Assembly (NCBI RefSeq): GCF_001546115.1
Contig: NZ_KQ955211.1
Coordinates: 272,372 to 336,371, forward strand
DNA length: 64,000 bases
DNA from: Paracoccus aminovorans
Lineage (GTDB): Bacteria > Pseudomonadota > Alphaproteobacteria > Rhodobacterales > Rhodobacteraceae
Direction of reading: 5' to 3'
The position numbers and the translations under genes are program-made. The notes below the pieces were generated by a model. It searched no databases and was not told the origin of the DNA. It saw only the letters and a list, made by a program, of their open reading frames with translations. Within the stretch, counting starts at the first letter, position 1, and each line of letters begins with the position of its first letter. This document shows, piece after piece, positions 20,328 through 30,495 of the stretch.

Positions 20328-21173
20328 TCACTCGGCCGCGACGGCAGGCGCTTGCGGCGCCGGCTGACGGTCCAGTTCGGGCCGGGTCTTGTGATGCGTG
20401 GCATAGATCATCGCGCCGACGAAGGTGATGCCGCCGACCATATTGCCGATGACGGTCGGGATCTCGTTCCAGATCATGTAGTCGGCGATGGTGAAATTGC
20501 CGCCCAACAGCAGCCCGGCCGGGAACAGGAACATGTTCACGATGGAATGTTCGAACCCCATGTAGAAGAACACCAGGATCGGCATCCACATCGCCATGAT
20601 CTTGCCCGAGACGCTGGTCGACAGCATCGCCGCCACCACGCCGGTCGAGACCATCCAGTTGCACATGACCGCGCGCACGAACAGCGTCAGCATCCCGGCC
20701 GCGCCATGGGCGGCATAGCCGAGCGTGCGGCCCTCGCCGATATGGCCGATTCTTTCGCCGACGGCGTTCGGGGCCTCGGACCAGCCGAAGGTGACGATGA
20801 TCGCCATGAACAGCGCCACGGTGAAGGCGCCGGCGAAATTGCCGGCAAAGACCAGCCCCCAGTTGCGCAGCATGCCGCGCAGGGTGACGCCGCGGCGCCG
20901 GTCGATCAGCGCCAGCGGCACCAGGGTGAAGACGCCGGTGAGCAGGTCGAAGCCCAGAAGGTAAAGCATGCAGAAGCCGACCGGGAACAGCAGCCCGCCC
21001 AGCAGCGGCTCGCCGGTATTGACGGTCACGGTCACGGCGAAGGCGGCCGACAGCGCCAGGATCGCGCCGGCCATATAGGCGCGGATCAGCGTGTCGCGCG
21101 CGGACATGAAGACCTTGGCCTCGCCGGCGTCGATCATCTTGCGGGCAAAGTCGGCGGGGGGAACATAGGACAT
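20328..21173 (-). CDS. nasH: Formate/nitrite family transporter NasH
   Basis: A 281-residue FNT channel of the inner membrane that moves nitrite, so that nitrite made in denitrification or supplied outside can be assimilated. Six hydrophobic segments and FNT signatures are visible: ILALSAAFAVTVTVNTGEPL, PVGFCMLYLLGFDLLTGVFT, WGLVFAGNFAGAF, VMCNWMVSTGVVAAML, and FFYMGFEHSIVNMFLFPAGL with the pore histidine. It sits between nasG (11 bases upstream) and nasC, as in Paracoccus denitrificans. Confidence 0.93.
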   Translation of the reverse strand: MSYVPPADFARKMIDAGEAKVFMSARDTLIRAYMAGAILALSAAFAVTVTVNTGEPLLGGLLFPVGFCMLYLLGFDLLTGVFTLVPLALIDRRRGVTLRGMLRNWGLVFAGNFAGAFTVALFMAIIVTFGWSEAPNAVGERIGHIGEGRTLGYAAHGAAGMLTLFVRAVMCNWMVSTGVVAAMLSTSVSGKIMAMWMPILVFFYMGFEHSIVNMFLFPAGLLLGGNFTIADYMIWNEIPTVIGNMVGGITFVGAMIYATHHKTRPELDRQPAPQAPAVAAE

Positions 21174-21184
21174 GGGCTGGCTCC

Positions 21185-21520
21185 TCAGGCGGCGTTGCGG
21201 GAACGGATCAGGCTGGCGTCGATCAGGACGCGGCCCTGGTCGACGCGGACGGGATGGGTGCGGACCCGGCCCTGGTCGGCGCCCTGCGCGGCGCCGGTGT
21301 TCAGGTCAAAGACCCAGTTATGCAGCGGGCAGGTGACCGAGCTGCCGTGCACGATGCCTTCGGACAGCGGGCCGCCCTTGTGCGGGCAGCGGTCGTCCAG
21401 CGCGAAGACCCGGTCGTCCATGGTGCGGAACACCGCGACGCAGCCCTGCGCGGTCCTGACCAGCCGCGCGCCCTGGCGGGGGATGTCGTCCAGGGATCCG
21501 ATATCGACGAAGATGGTCAT
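21185..21520 (-). CDS. nasG: Rieske-type ferredoxin NasG (NirD-like small subunit)
   Basis: A 111-residue Rieske 2Fe-2S protein. The two cluster-binding motifs are CPHKGGPL (C-x-H) and CPLHNWVFDL (C-x2-H). In the P. denitrificans system it carries electrons between NasB and NasC and is also needed for nitrite reduction. The ATG at 21520 overlaps the nasB stop (ATGA), which favours equal production of the two proteins. Confidence 0.93.
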   Translation of the reverse strand: MTIFVDIGSLDDIPRQGARLVRTAQGCVAVFRTMDDRVFALDDRCPHKGGPLSEGIVHGSSVTCPLHNWVFDLNTGAAQGADQGRVRTHPVRVDQGRVLIDASLIRSRNAA

Positions 21521-23943
21521 TCCGCAGCCTCCAGCGTCAGGTCGGCAAGAGGCGCCCAGCGAGGCGTCTCGGTCGGGGTGGAAAGCTCGGCCCAGGGATC
21601 GCGGCGATAGACCGACTGGCTGATCTCGAAGCGCTCGACCAGGGCGGCGCGGCTGGCCGGGTCGTCGATCTGCGCCTTGATCCAGTCGAGCCCGACCTTG
21701 TCCATCCATTTCCAGAGCCGGTCGAGATAGCGCGCGTTTTCGCGGTAAAGCTGGGTCACGGCCAGGATGATCGCGATCGCCTCGTCCTCGGACGGGGTCG
21801 AGGCCAGGGCGACGGTCTCCTTGACCTCCATCCCGGCGGCGCCGCCGATCGAGATGTTATAGCCCGAGTCGACACAGACCACGCCGATGTCCTTGCAGGT
21901 CGCCTCGGCGCAGTTGCGCGGGCAGCCCGAGACGCCCAGCTTCAGCTTGTGCGGCGTCCAGGACCCCCACATCCGCTTTTCCAGCTTGATGCCGAGGCCG
22001 GTCGAATCCTGCGTGCCGACGCGGCAAAATTCCTTGCCGACGCAGGTCTTGACGGTGCGCAGCCCCTTGGAATAGGCGGCGCCCGAGACCATGCCGGCCG
22101 CGTTCAGGTCGTTCCACATATGCGGCAGGTCCTCCTTGCGCACGCCCAGCAGGTCGATGCGCTGGCCGCCGGTGACCTTGACCATGGGGACGTTGTATTT
22201 CTCGGCCGCGTCGGCGATGGCGCGCAGCTCGGCCGGTGTGGTGACGCCGCCCCACATGCGCGGCACCACGGAATAGGTGCCGTCCTTCTGGATATTGGCG
22301 TGGTTCCTTTCGTTGACGAAACGCGACTGGCGGTCGTCCCGGTATTCAAGGGGCCATTCCGCCAGCAGGTAATAGTTCAGCGCCGGGCGGCAGGAATGGC
22401 AGCCGCCCACGGACTTCCAGCCCAGTTCCTGCATCACGGCGGGGATCGACTTCAGCCCCATGCTGCGGATCAGGCGGCGCACGTCCTCGTGGCTGTGGTC
22501 GGTGCATTTGCACAGGCCGGCCGGCGTCTCGGCCACCGCGCCGCCAAGCGCCAGCGCCATGACCTGCTGCACGAGCCCGGTGCAGGTGCCGCAGGAGGCG
22601 CTGGCCTTGGTGCAGCTCCGCATCGCGTCGAGCGTATGGGCGCCGCCCTGCGCGGCGGCCATGATGATGCCCTTGCAGACGCCGTTGCAGCCGCAGATCT
22701 CCGCCTCAGGCGGCAAGGCTGCAACGGCCGCCATAGGGTCCGGTGTGGCGCCCCCCTGGAAGGCCGGGCCGAAGATCAGCGTCTCGCGCATCGGGCCGAT
22801 GTCGGCGCCGTCCTTCATCAGCCCGTAGAACCAGCTGCCGTCGGCGGTGTCGCCATACATGACCACGCCGATGATGCGGTCGTTTTCCAGCACCAGCCGC
22901 TTGTAGATGCCGCGGCCGGGATCGCGAAAGACGATGTCCTCGCGGCCCGGGGCTTCGGCGAAATCGCCGGCGCTGAACAGGTCGCAGCCGGTGACCTTCA
23001 GCTTGGTCGCGGTCTGGACCGGGGCGAAGACGGCTGCCTCGCCCATTAGCGTCCGGGCCAGCACCTTGGCCTGGTCGTAAAGCGGCGCGACCAGGCCGAA
23101 AAGCTGGCCGCGATGCTCGACGCATTCGCCGAGCGCGAAGATATGCGGGTCGCTGGTGCGCAGGGCGTCATCGACGACGATGCCGCGCTCGACCTCCAGA
23201 TGCGCGTCATTGGCCAGCCGGGTCTCGGGGCGGATGCCGACGGCCATGCAGACCAGATCGGCGGGATAGACGGTGCCGTCCTCCAGCAGCACCGCCTCGG
23301 CGCGGTCATGGCCCAGGATCGCCTTGGTCGCGCCCTTGCAATGCACGGTGATGCCGCGCTTTTCCAGGTCGCGTTGCAGCAGGTAGCCGGCGGCGGGATC
23401 GAGCTGGCGCTCCATCAGGTGGCCCATCAGGTGGATGACGGTGACACGGGCGCCGCGCGCCGCCATCCCCGCCGCCGCCTCCAGGCCCAGAAGCCCGCCG
23501 CCGATCACCACAGCGTCCTTGCCTTCGGTCGCCATCATCGCCTGCGTGTCCTCGAGGTCACGATAGGCGACGACGCCGGGCAGGTCCTTGCCCACCACCG
23601 GGATGATGAAGGGCGCCGAGCCGGTGGCGATGACCAGCGCGTCATATTCGGCGCTGGAGCGGTTGGAATGCACCACGCGGCCCGCGCGGTCGATGCGGAC
23701 CACCGGCTCGCCGAAGCGGCAGGTGACGCCACGCGCGGCATACCAGTCGGCATCGTGGGTGACGATCTGTTCATAGGTCTTTTCGCCCGACAGCACCGGC
23801 GACAGCATCAGCCGGTTGTAGTTGCCGCGCGGCTCGGCATTGAACAGGGTCACGTCCCAGGCGTCGGGGGCGGCGTCGAAAAGCTGTTCCAGCATCCGGC
23901 CAGAAGCCATGCCGGCACCGATGATGACGAGTTTTTTCTTCAT
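21517..23943 (-). CDS. nasB: NADH-dependent assimilatory nitrite reductase NasB
   Basis: NasB reduces nitrite to ammonium using NADH, FAD, Fe-S clusters and sirohaem, and passes electrons to NasC through NasG. The 808-residue protein has an N-terminal FAD domain (KLVIIGAGMASGRMLEQLF), an NADH-binding motif (VVIGGGLLGLEAAAGMAARG), two BFD-like 2Fe-2S motifs (CGCNGVCKG with CTKASASCGTCTGLV, and CKCTDHSHE with GGCHSCRPALNYYL), and the sirohaem/4Fe-4S domain with TCVGKEFCRVGTQDSTGLG and VSGCPRNCAEA. The ATG at 23943 is 8 bases after the nasA stop. Confidence 0.95.
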   Translation of the reverse strand: MKKKLVIIGAGMASGRMLEQLFDAAPDAWDVTLFNAEPRGNYNRLMLSPVLSGEKTYEQIVTHDADWYAARGVTCRFGEPVVRIDRAGRVVHSNRSSAEYDALVIATGSAPFIIPVVGKDLPGVVAYRDLEDTQAMMATEGKDAVVIGGGLLGLEAAAGMAARGARVTVIHLMGHLMERQLDPAAGYLLQRDLEKRGITVHCKGATKAILGHDRAEAVLLEDGTVYPADLVCMAVGIRPETRLANDAHLEVERGIVVDDALRTSDPHIFALGECVEHRGQLFGLVAPLYDQAKVLARTLMGEAAVFAPVQTATKLKVTGCDLFSAGDFAEAPGREDIVFRDPGRGIYKRLVLENDRIIGVVMYGDTADGSWFYGLMKDGADIGPMRETLIFGPAFQGGATPDPMAAVAALPPEAEICGCNGVCKGIIMAAAQGGAHTLDAMRSCTKASASCGTCTGLVQQVMALALGGAVAETPAGLCKCTDHSHEDVRRLIRSMGLKSIPAVMQELGWKSVGGCHSCRPALNYYLLAEWPLEYRDDRQSRFVNERNHANIQKDGTYSVVPRMWGGVTTPAELRAIADAAEKYNVPMVKVTGGQRIDLLGVRKEDLPHMWNDLNAAGMVSGAAYSKGLRTVKTCVGKEFCRVGTQDSTGLGIKLEKRMWGSWTPHKLKLGVSGCPRNCAEATCKDIGVVCVDSGYNISIGGAAGMEVKETVALASTPSEDEAIAIILAVTQLYRENARYLDRLWKWMDKVGLDWIKAQIDDPASRAALVERFEISQSVYRRDPWAELSTPTETPRWAPLADLTLEAAE

Positions 23944-23951
23944 GGCGGACC

Positions 23952-25163
23952 TCAGGCGGTTTGCAGGGCGGGTTGCAGGCGGCGGATCGAGGCGTGCATC
24001 CACAAAAGGCAGGCCGCGACCAGCAGGAACAGCACGGCAAAGCAGCTGGACCACAGCCCGGTCTGGTCCTTGAGCCAGCCGAAGAGCAGCGGCAGGGCAA
24101 AGCCGCCCAGGCCGCCGATCATGCCGACGAGCCCGCCGACGGCGCCGACATTGCCGGGATAATAGCTGGGGATGTGCTTGTAGACGGCGGCCTTGCCCAG
24201 GCTCATGAAGAAGCCCAGCGTGAAGATCGTGACCAGGAAGCCGGCGACCGGCAGCCCGGGCAGCAGCGTCAGGATCGCGGTCGCGGCCAGCGAGACGGCG
24301 AAGGTCGCATACATCACCCGCCGCGCCCCGATCCGGTCCGACAGGTGGCCGCCATAGGCGCGAAACACCGAGGCCGGGATGGAATAGGCGGCGCCGACCA
24401 TGCCGGCGGTGCGGATGTCGAAGCCATAGACGCCGATCAGGTAATGCGGCAGCCACAGCGCCAGCGCGACGAAGGCGCCGAAGCTGAAGAAGTAATAGGC
24501 CGCGAAGCGCCAGACCTGCATGGTCTTCAGCGGCGCGAACTCGGCCCGCAGGCTGCGCAGGGGCAGGCTGCCCTGACGCCGGGCGGCGGTCAGCGGGTCG
24601 TCCCTGGAGAAGACCCAGAACAGGATCGCGGTCAGCGCCAGCGCCGCGGCCCAGACCTGCGCCGTCGCCTGCCAGCCCCAGGCCAGCATGACGAAGGGGG
24701 CCGCGAACTTGGTCACGGCGGCGCCGACATTGCCGACGCCGAAGATCCCCAGCGCAGTGCCCTGCCGTCCGGCGGCGTAGAAGCGCGAGACATAGGCCAC
24801 GCCGACGGCGAAGCTGCCGCCGGCCAGGCCGACGCCAAGCGCCGCCAGCAGCATCTGCGGATAGCTGTCGGCCCAGCTCAGCAGCCAGGTCGCGGCGGCG
24901 GCGGCCAGCATGGTCAGCGTATAGACCGCGCGGCCGCCGATGCGGTCGGTGGCGACGCCAAGCGCGACCCGCACCAGCGAGCCGCTGAGGATCGGGATGC
25001 CGACCAAGAGGCCGAACTGGGTTTCGGTCAGCGCGAGCTGCTGCTTGATCTGGATGCCGATGATGGAAAAGATCGTCCAGACCGCGAAACAGACGGTGAA
25101 GGCCGCGGTCGACAGGGAAAGCGCGCGGCCGGAATCGGGATGGGTCGGGGGAATGGCGGACAT
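23952..25163 (-). CDS. nasA: Nitrate/nitrite MFS transporter NasA (NarK type)
   Basis: A 403-residue major facilitator of the nitrate/nitrite porter family. Typical pieces are FSIIGIQIKQQLALTETQFG, ALGVGLAGGSFAVGVAYVSR (nitrate signature with G-rich helix), VGNVGAAVTKFAAPFV and PGNVGAVGGLVGMIGGLGGF (second nitrate signature). About 12 membrane helices are expected. The ATG at 25163 has GGAG 8 bases ahead and replaces a longer open frame that lacks a good start. It is the first gene of the regulated nasABGHC unit, behind a 286-base leader that carries hairpins. Confidence 0.94.
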   Translation of the reverse strand: MSAIPPTHPDSGRALSLSTAAFTVCFAVWTIFSIIGIQIKQQLALTETQFGLLVGIPILSGSLVRVALGVATDRIGGRAVYTLTMLAAAAATWLLSWADSYPQMLLAALGVGLAGGSFAVGVAYVSRFYAAGRQGTALGIFGVGNVGAAVTKFAAPFVMLAWGWQATAQVWAAALALTAILFWVFSRDDPLTAARRQGSLPLRSLRAEFAPLKTMQVWRFAAYYFFSFGAFVALALWLPHYLIGVYGFDIRTAGMVGAAYSIPASVFRAYGGHLSDRIGARRVMYATFAVSLAATAILTLLPGLPVAGFLVTIFTLGFFMSLGKAAVYKHIPSYYPGNVGAVGGLVGMIGGLGGFALPLLFGWLKDQTGLWSSCFAVLFLLVAACLLWMHASIRRLQPALQTA

Positions 25164-25449
25164 GGGTGCTCCGATGGCGAAACTGGGGTCAGTGGCTGTC
25201 GGAAAGCGGCGCAGGCAGGAACGCTGTCCCGTGGGACAGAAGGCAAGCCGCAGCGGATCGCTTTCGGAAGGTTGCCGCATCGTTGCGAGCGGGCCGGTGG
25301 CGCGCCATTGCGCCGGGCCATGTCCAAGGAATTGCCGGAGTGGCGCAATGATGCAAGCGCTGCGGTGCAGCCTTGGCCGGATTTCGCGGTCGCTGCGTTG
25401 CAGCGCATGAATTTCATGCGGCTGCGGCGGGCGAATGCCTGCAAATCGG
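25164..25449 (-). promoter_or_regulatory. nasA promoter and leader region (NasT target candidate)
   Basis: In P. denitrificans NasT is known to act on the leader RNA in front of nasA, while NasS holds NasT back in the absence of nitrate. This 286-base gap between nasS and nasA is where that leader must lie. The clearest structure is a perfect hairpin, CTGTCCC with GGGACAG separated by two bases (25224-25239), ending about 60 bases before the nasA ATG. A second perfect inverted repeat, CGCATGAA/TTCATGCG around one base, lies at 25404-25420 near the nasS end. The attenuator assignment is inferred from family knowledge and position. Confidence 0.6.
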
Positions 25450-26625
25450 TCAGTTCCGGGATGGCAGCGGCGGTTCGAAGCTGAAGCCGTCGAAGAAGCC
25501 GTCGGCGCGCAGAATCATCTGGCCCTTTTCCGCCGGCACCACGCGGTCCTCGGCCAGCGCGCCCTCGATCCGGGCCGAGGCGCCGGGCAGCGCCGCGCCG
25601 GCCGGGCGCAGGTGCTGGCGATACAGGTCGGTGCGGAAATGCCGCATGGCCGCCAGCATCGCGGGCGTCTCGGGCAGGCCGTGGCGGCGGGCGATGCGGC
25701 CGGCGATCAGCGCGGCGATGCTTTTCCACGGGAAGCTGGCCGCGCCGGCGTGGAAGGCGACGAAATCCGGCGCCGCGCGCATATGGCCGGCGGGTGCGAT
25801 CATCAGCCGGCCCGTCAACCCGCGCTCGGCCAGCACCGGCGGCAGGTCGAGGTATTCGGCGCGCGACAGGATCTCGGCGGCGGTGCCGCGATGCTCGGGC
25901 GCGTCCAGCCAGCGCCCGGCCCGCCACAGCGCCCGCATCAGGGCGCCGGTCTCTTCGGGGCGGGTCTCGGCGAAGTCGCGGCGCAGGACCAGGCCCTTTT
26001 CCGGCGGCGCGCGCCAGATCGCGGTGCCCGGCAGCAGCAGGGCCGCGACGCCGCGCTCGACCGCGACGCTGGCCCAGGGCTCGCCCACGCAGAAGGCGTC
26101 GACCTCGCCCGAGGCCATGGCGTCGGCCATCATCGGCGGCGGCAGGGTGACCAGCTCGACCGCAGCCGGGGCGAAACCGCTGGCGCTCAGCCACAGGCTG
26201 GTCAGTTCGAGCTGGGTCGAGAAGGGGAAGGGCACGCCGACCCGCAGCCGGCCCGCCACCACGGCGCGCAGCGCGCGGCCCGCGGCACCGGCGTCGCGAA
26301 AGGCGAAATCGTGGCCGGCGTCGCGCAGCCGCGCTTCCAGCGCGCGGTTGACGGCGATGGCCTGGCCGCCATGGGACAGGAACATCACCAGGTCCATCGC
26401 CGGCAGCGCCGGACCCAGCCCCAGCGCCTGGCCCAGCGGCATCGGCACCAGCATATGCGCCGCATCGACCAGCCCGGCGCCCAGCATGTCGCGGACCTGC
26501 GCCCAGGCACCGAAGGCCCGCAACTCCAGCGCCAGTCCCTCCTCGGCGGCGAAGCCCAGCTCGCGGGCCACCACCAGCGGCGCGGCGTCGATCAGCGGCA
26601 GATAGCCCAGGCGCAAGCGTTTCAT
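25450..26625 (-). CDS. nasS: Nitrate/nitrite sensor NasS
   Basis: A 391-residue soluble NrtA/CmpA-like substrate-binding protein with no signal peptide, so it acts in the cytoplasm as a sensor. It binds nitrate or nitrite and then releases NasT. Family pieces include KRLRLGYLPLIDAAPLVVAR, LVDAAHMLVPMPLGQALGLG, LPPPMMADAMASGEVDAFCV, GEPWASVAVERGVAALL and the end DGFFDGFSFEPPLPSRN. The ATG at 26625 overlaps the nasT stop (ATGA), so the sensor and antiterminator are co-translated. Confidence 0.94.
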   Translation of the reverse strand: MKRLRLGYLPLIDAAPLVVARELGFAAEEGLALELRAFGAWAQVRDMLGAGLVDAAHMLVPMPLGQALGLGPALPAMDLVMFLSHGGQAIAVNRALEARLRDAGHDFAFRDAGAAGRALRAVVAGRLRVGVPFPFSTQLELTSLWLSASGFAPAAVELVTLPPPMMADAMASGEVDAFCVGEPWASVAVERGVAALLLPGTAIWRAPPEKGLVLRRDFAETRPEETGALMRALWRAGRWLDAPEHRGTAAEILSRAEYLDLPPVLAERGLTGRLMIAPAGHMRAAPDFVAFHAGAASFPWKSIAALIAGRIARRHGLPETPAMLAAMRHFRTDLYRQHLRPAGAALPGASARIEGALAEDRVVPAEKGQMILRADGFFDGFSFEPPLPSRN

Positions 26626-27209
26626 CGGCCCAGGAGCCCCGCCGCCATGACCAGCTGCTGCGCGATCTCGGCCATGCGCTTGCCCTGGTCCATCGCCGTC
26701 TTGCGCAAGAGCGCATAGGCGGCTTCCTCGTTGATGCCGCGCGCCGACATCAGGATCGCCTTGGCGCGGTCGATGACCTTGCGTTCCTCGAGCGCGGCGC
26801 GGGTCGCGGCGAGTTCGGCGCGCATCTGCTGGAAGACGTTGAAGCGGGCGATGGCGGCGTCGAGGATCGGCTTGATCCGTTCGGGGCGCAGGCCGTCGAC
26901 GACATAGGCCGAGATCCCGGCCTCGATGGCGGCGCGGGTCAGGGGCTCGTCCGAGCGGTCGACGAAGACCGCGACCGGACGTTCGGACGGGCCCGAGGCC
27001 AGCGCCAGTTCCTCGAGGATGTCGCGCGAGGGGTTGGCGATGTCGATCAGCACGACGTCGGGGCGCAGCTCGGTCACCTGCCGCGCCAGACCGGATTGCT
27101 CGGCGATGATGCGGATGTCGTGATCGCCGGCGGCGCGCAGGCCCTCGGCGATGGGCCGCGCGCGGTCCGGGTCGGGTTCGACGACGACGATGACGAGCTT
27201 CTGCTGCAT
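26622..27209 (-). CDS. nasT: ANTAR-domain RNA-binding antiterminator NasT
   Basis: A 195-residue two-domain response regulator. The receiver-like N-terminus (KLVIVVVEPDPDRARPIAEG, VLIDIANPSRDILEELA) is followed by a coiled-coil and the ANTAR RNA-binding domain (ERKVIDRAKAILMSARGINE, EEAAYALLRKTAMDQGKRMA). It binds the nasA leader to let transcription continue when NasS has bound nitrate. The ATG at 27209 starts the nasTS unit. The aspartate in LIDIA is the position of the usual phosphoacceptor, but phosphorylation is not assumed. Confidence 0.94.
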   Translation of the reverse strand: MQQKLVIVVVEPDPDRARPIAEGLRAAGDHDIRIIAEQSGLARQVTELRPDVVLIDIANPSRDILEELALASGPSERPVAVFVDRSDEPLTRAAIEAGISAYVVDGLRPERIKPILDAAIARFNVFQQMRAELAATRAALEERKVIDRAKAILMSARGINEEAAYALLRKTAMDQGKRMAEIAQQLVMAAGLLGR

Positions 27210-27445
27210 GGCGGCCCTGCTGTTCGTCCCGCGCTGGCACGGCGCCGGGCGCGGGGCAAGCCGCGCCGGTCCCGGGCGGCGGCCGGTCCCGGCATTGCCC
27301 GCTTTGCGGGCATCCGGCGCGCGCTTCTGCCTGCGCGGCAGCCGGACGCGGGATCGCAGCCGGTTAAGCCCTTGGTCGCAGAAACGCCCGTCGGGGTTTG
27401 ATCTGGCGCGCGCCCGGGTCAACCTTCCCGTCAGGGAGAGCGAAC

Positions 27446-28401
<956 letters not shown>

Positions 28402-28408
<7 letters not shown>

Positions 28409-29256
28409 GGTTGCCGGCCGCGCTGGACCGGCCGGGCCTGCGGCTGACGGCGGCCGAGCTGATGGCGCTGCGCCCGCCGGCGCGGATGCAGCGCCAGCGT
28501 CCGGCCAGCCGCCGCCCCGGCGCCATCCCGGCGCGGGTGGCAGGACAGGGCATGGACCTGCGCGAGATCCGCGCCTTTGCCGAGGGCGACGACCTGCGCC
28601 GCATCGACCCGGCCGCCACTGCGCGCACCGGGCAGTTGCACGTCCGCAGCTTTCACGAGGATCGCGACGACAGCACGCTGCTGATCGCCGATTTCCGCCC
28701 CGCCATGCTGTGGGGCACCGGCACGGCGCTGCGCTCGGTCCGGGCGGCGCGGCATCTGGCGATGCTGGGCTGGCGGGCGGTCGGGCGCGGCGGCTCGGTC
28801 GGGCTGCTGGTGCTGGGCGCCGGCGCGGCCCTGGCGCTGAACCCGGCCGGGGGCGTGGCGCAGATGCAGGCCGTGGCGCTGGCCATGGCGCGCGGCCATG
28901 ACGCGGCGCTGCTGGGACGGGTCGCCGGGGGCGCCGATGCCCCGGCGCTGGCCCCGGCGCTGGCTCAGGCCATGCGCATGCTGGCGCCGGGCGGGCGCGT
29001 CCATCTGGCGACGGGCCCCGAGGGGCCGGCCGGCGCCGATGCCGCCCTGCGCCGCCTGGCGCAAAGCCGGCGGTTCGAGCTGCATCTGGTGCTGGACCCG
29101 GCCGAGACCGCCCCGCCCGCCGCCGCGCTGGCGGTCAGCGACGGCAGCCACAGCCGCCACGGCCGGCTGTCGCGCCATGACCCGCAGCCGCTGCTGGCGC
29201 ATCTGCGTGCCTTGGGCGCGCATTCCCGATTGGTGACGGACGATGACGCCGGCTGA
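28402..29256 (+). CDS. DUF58 family protein of MoxR operon
   Basis: A 284-residue DUF58 (YeaD/MxaS-like) protein. The hallmark block is GMDLREIRAFAEGDDLRRID followed by PAATARTGQLHVRSFHEDRD. The start is uncertain: GTG at 28402 overlaps the moxR stop by seven bases, TTG at 28411 is an alternative, and the first ATG is 60 bases further in. DUF58 proteins accompany MoxR and VWA proteins and are presumed to be part of the same membrane-associated complex. The C-terminal half is low in recognised motifs. Confidence 0.82.
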
Positions 29257-29572
29257 GCTGGTGGCGCAACTGGCGCCCTCGCGCCTGCCGCCGGCCATGC
29301 AGGCGCCGGGCTGGCCGGAATACCTGGCGCTGTTCGGGCTGGGCCTGCTGGCCGGGCTGGTGCTGGCCTGGCTTTTGTCGCCGCTGCTGGGCCGGCGCGT
29401 GTCGAGGGCCGAACGGATCCGGCGCACCCGGGGCCTGCCGGCCGGCGAAAGGCTGCTGGCCATCGCCCGCATCCGGGGCGGCCTGCCGGCGGCGCTGCGC
29501 CCGGCGGCCTATGGCGCCGCCCCGCCGCCGCCCGATGCCGAGATCGAGCGCATCGCCAGGCGAGGTCGCTGA
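29243..29572 (+). CDS. DUF4381-like single-span membrane protein
   Basis: A short 109-residue protein with one clear membrane helix (YLALFGLGLLAGLVLAWLLS, residues about 27-46) and a basic cytoplasmic tail rich in Arg and Pro. Its place between DUF58 and the first VWA gene is the usual place of DUF4381 proteins in MoxR/Bat operons, and the start PAELVAQLAPSRLP fits. It is shorter than most of the family. It overlaps the DUF58 gene by 14 bases and touches the next start (TGATG). No enzymatic motif is seen. Confidence 0.7.
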   Translation: MTPAELVAQLAPSRLPPAMQAPGWPEYLALFGLGLLAGLVLAWLLSPLLGRRVSRAERIRRTRGLPAGERLLAIARIRGGLPAALRPAAYGAAPPPPDAEIERIARRGR

Positions 29573-30495
29573 TGGGTTTCGCCTTTCCGCTGGCCTTGGT
29601 CTTGCTGCCCCTGCCGCTGCTGATGCGGCTTTTGCCGCCGCGCGCGGCGCAGGGCGGGCTGCTGGTGCCGGCGCATGTGCTGGACGGCACCACGGGCGGC
29701 GCGGCGCGGCGCGGCTGGATGCTGGCGGCGCTGGCCTGGGCGTTGATGGTTCTGGCGCTGGCCGGGCCGCAGATGCAGCGGCAATCGGCGCTGCTGCCGG
29801 CCTCGGGGCGCGACATCGTGCTGGCGCTGGACCTGTCGGGCAGCATGGAGAAACAGGATTTCAGCCTGGACGGCCAGCCGGTGTCGCGGCTCGAGGCGGT
29901 CAAGCGGGTCGCCTCGGGCTTTGTCGCGGCGCGCAAGGGCGACCGGATCGGGCTGGTGGTCTTCGGCGACCGCGCCTATGTCGCGCAGCCGGTGACCTTC
30001 GACGTCGAGGCCGTGGCCCGCGCCATCGACGAGGCGCAGATCGGCATTTCCGGCCGCGCCACCGCGATTTCGGACGGGCTGGGCCTGGCGATGCGGCGGC
30101 TGATGGACAGCGATGCGCCCACGCGGGTGGTGGTGCTGCTCTCGGACGGGGTCGCGACCTCGGGCAAGGTCGGCGCGGTCGATGCGGCGCGGCTGGCGGC
30201 GACGCATGGCATCCGCGTCCACACCATCGCGCTGGGTCCCGACGACCTGGAAACCCGGCCGAAGTCGCGCGACGCGGTGGATGCCCGCATGCTGCGCGAG
30301 ATGGCCGAGGCCTCGGGCGGGACCAGCTTCCGGGTGCGCGGCATGGAGGATCTGCGCGCTATGGCCGCGACGCTGGACCGGCTGGAGCCGAACCCGGCCG
30401 AGCGCCCGCCGCTGCGCTTCTGGCAATCGCTCTGGGCCTGGCCCGCGGCGCTGGCGCTGGCGCTGCTGGCGCTGATCGGATGGAGGCGCGGATGA
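29572..30495 (+). CDS. batA: VWA-domain membrane protein, BatA-like
   Basis: A 307-residue protein with an N-terminal BatA-type segment (ALVLLPLPLLMRLLPPRAAQ), a second membrane helix, and a VWA domain with a perfect MIDAS motif (DIVLALDLSGSMEKQDF, DxSxS), the conserved threonine region GRATAISDGLGLAMRRLMDS and LLSDGVATSGKVGAVDAA. A C-terminal helix (WPAALALALLALIGWRRG) anchors it. It is expected to face the periplasm and bind a metal-dependent partner. It overlaps the next gene by ATGA. The bat name follows the aerotolerance operon family; true function here is unknown. Confidence 0.88.
   Translation: MGFAFPLALVLLPLPLLMRLLPPRAAQGGLLVPAHVLDGTTGGAARRGWMLAALAWALMVLALAGPQMQRQSALLPASGRDIVLALDLSGSMEKQDFSLDGQPVSRLEAVKRVASGFVAARKGDRIGLVVFGDRAYVAQPVTFDVEAVARAIDEAQIGISGRATAISDGLGLAMRRLMDSDAPTRVVVLLSDGVATSGKVGAVDAARLAATHGIRVHTIALGPDDLETRPKSRDAVDARMLREMAEASGGTSFRVRGMEDLRAMAATLDRLEPNPAERPPLRFWQSLWAWPAALALALLALIGWRRG

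Noticed and set aside
17492..20428. A 978-codon open frame on the + strand opposite nasC
   Set aside because: It is Arg/Gly/His-rich, has no family motif, and lies antisense to an intact nasC. High GC opens such frames by chance.
25261..25380. Sigma-54 promoter or NtrC boxes in the nas leader
   Set aside because: TGCACC and TTGCA pieces occur, but spacing does not fit the GG-N10-GC rule or a full NtrC dyad.
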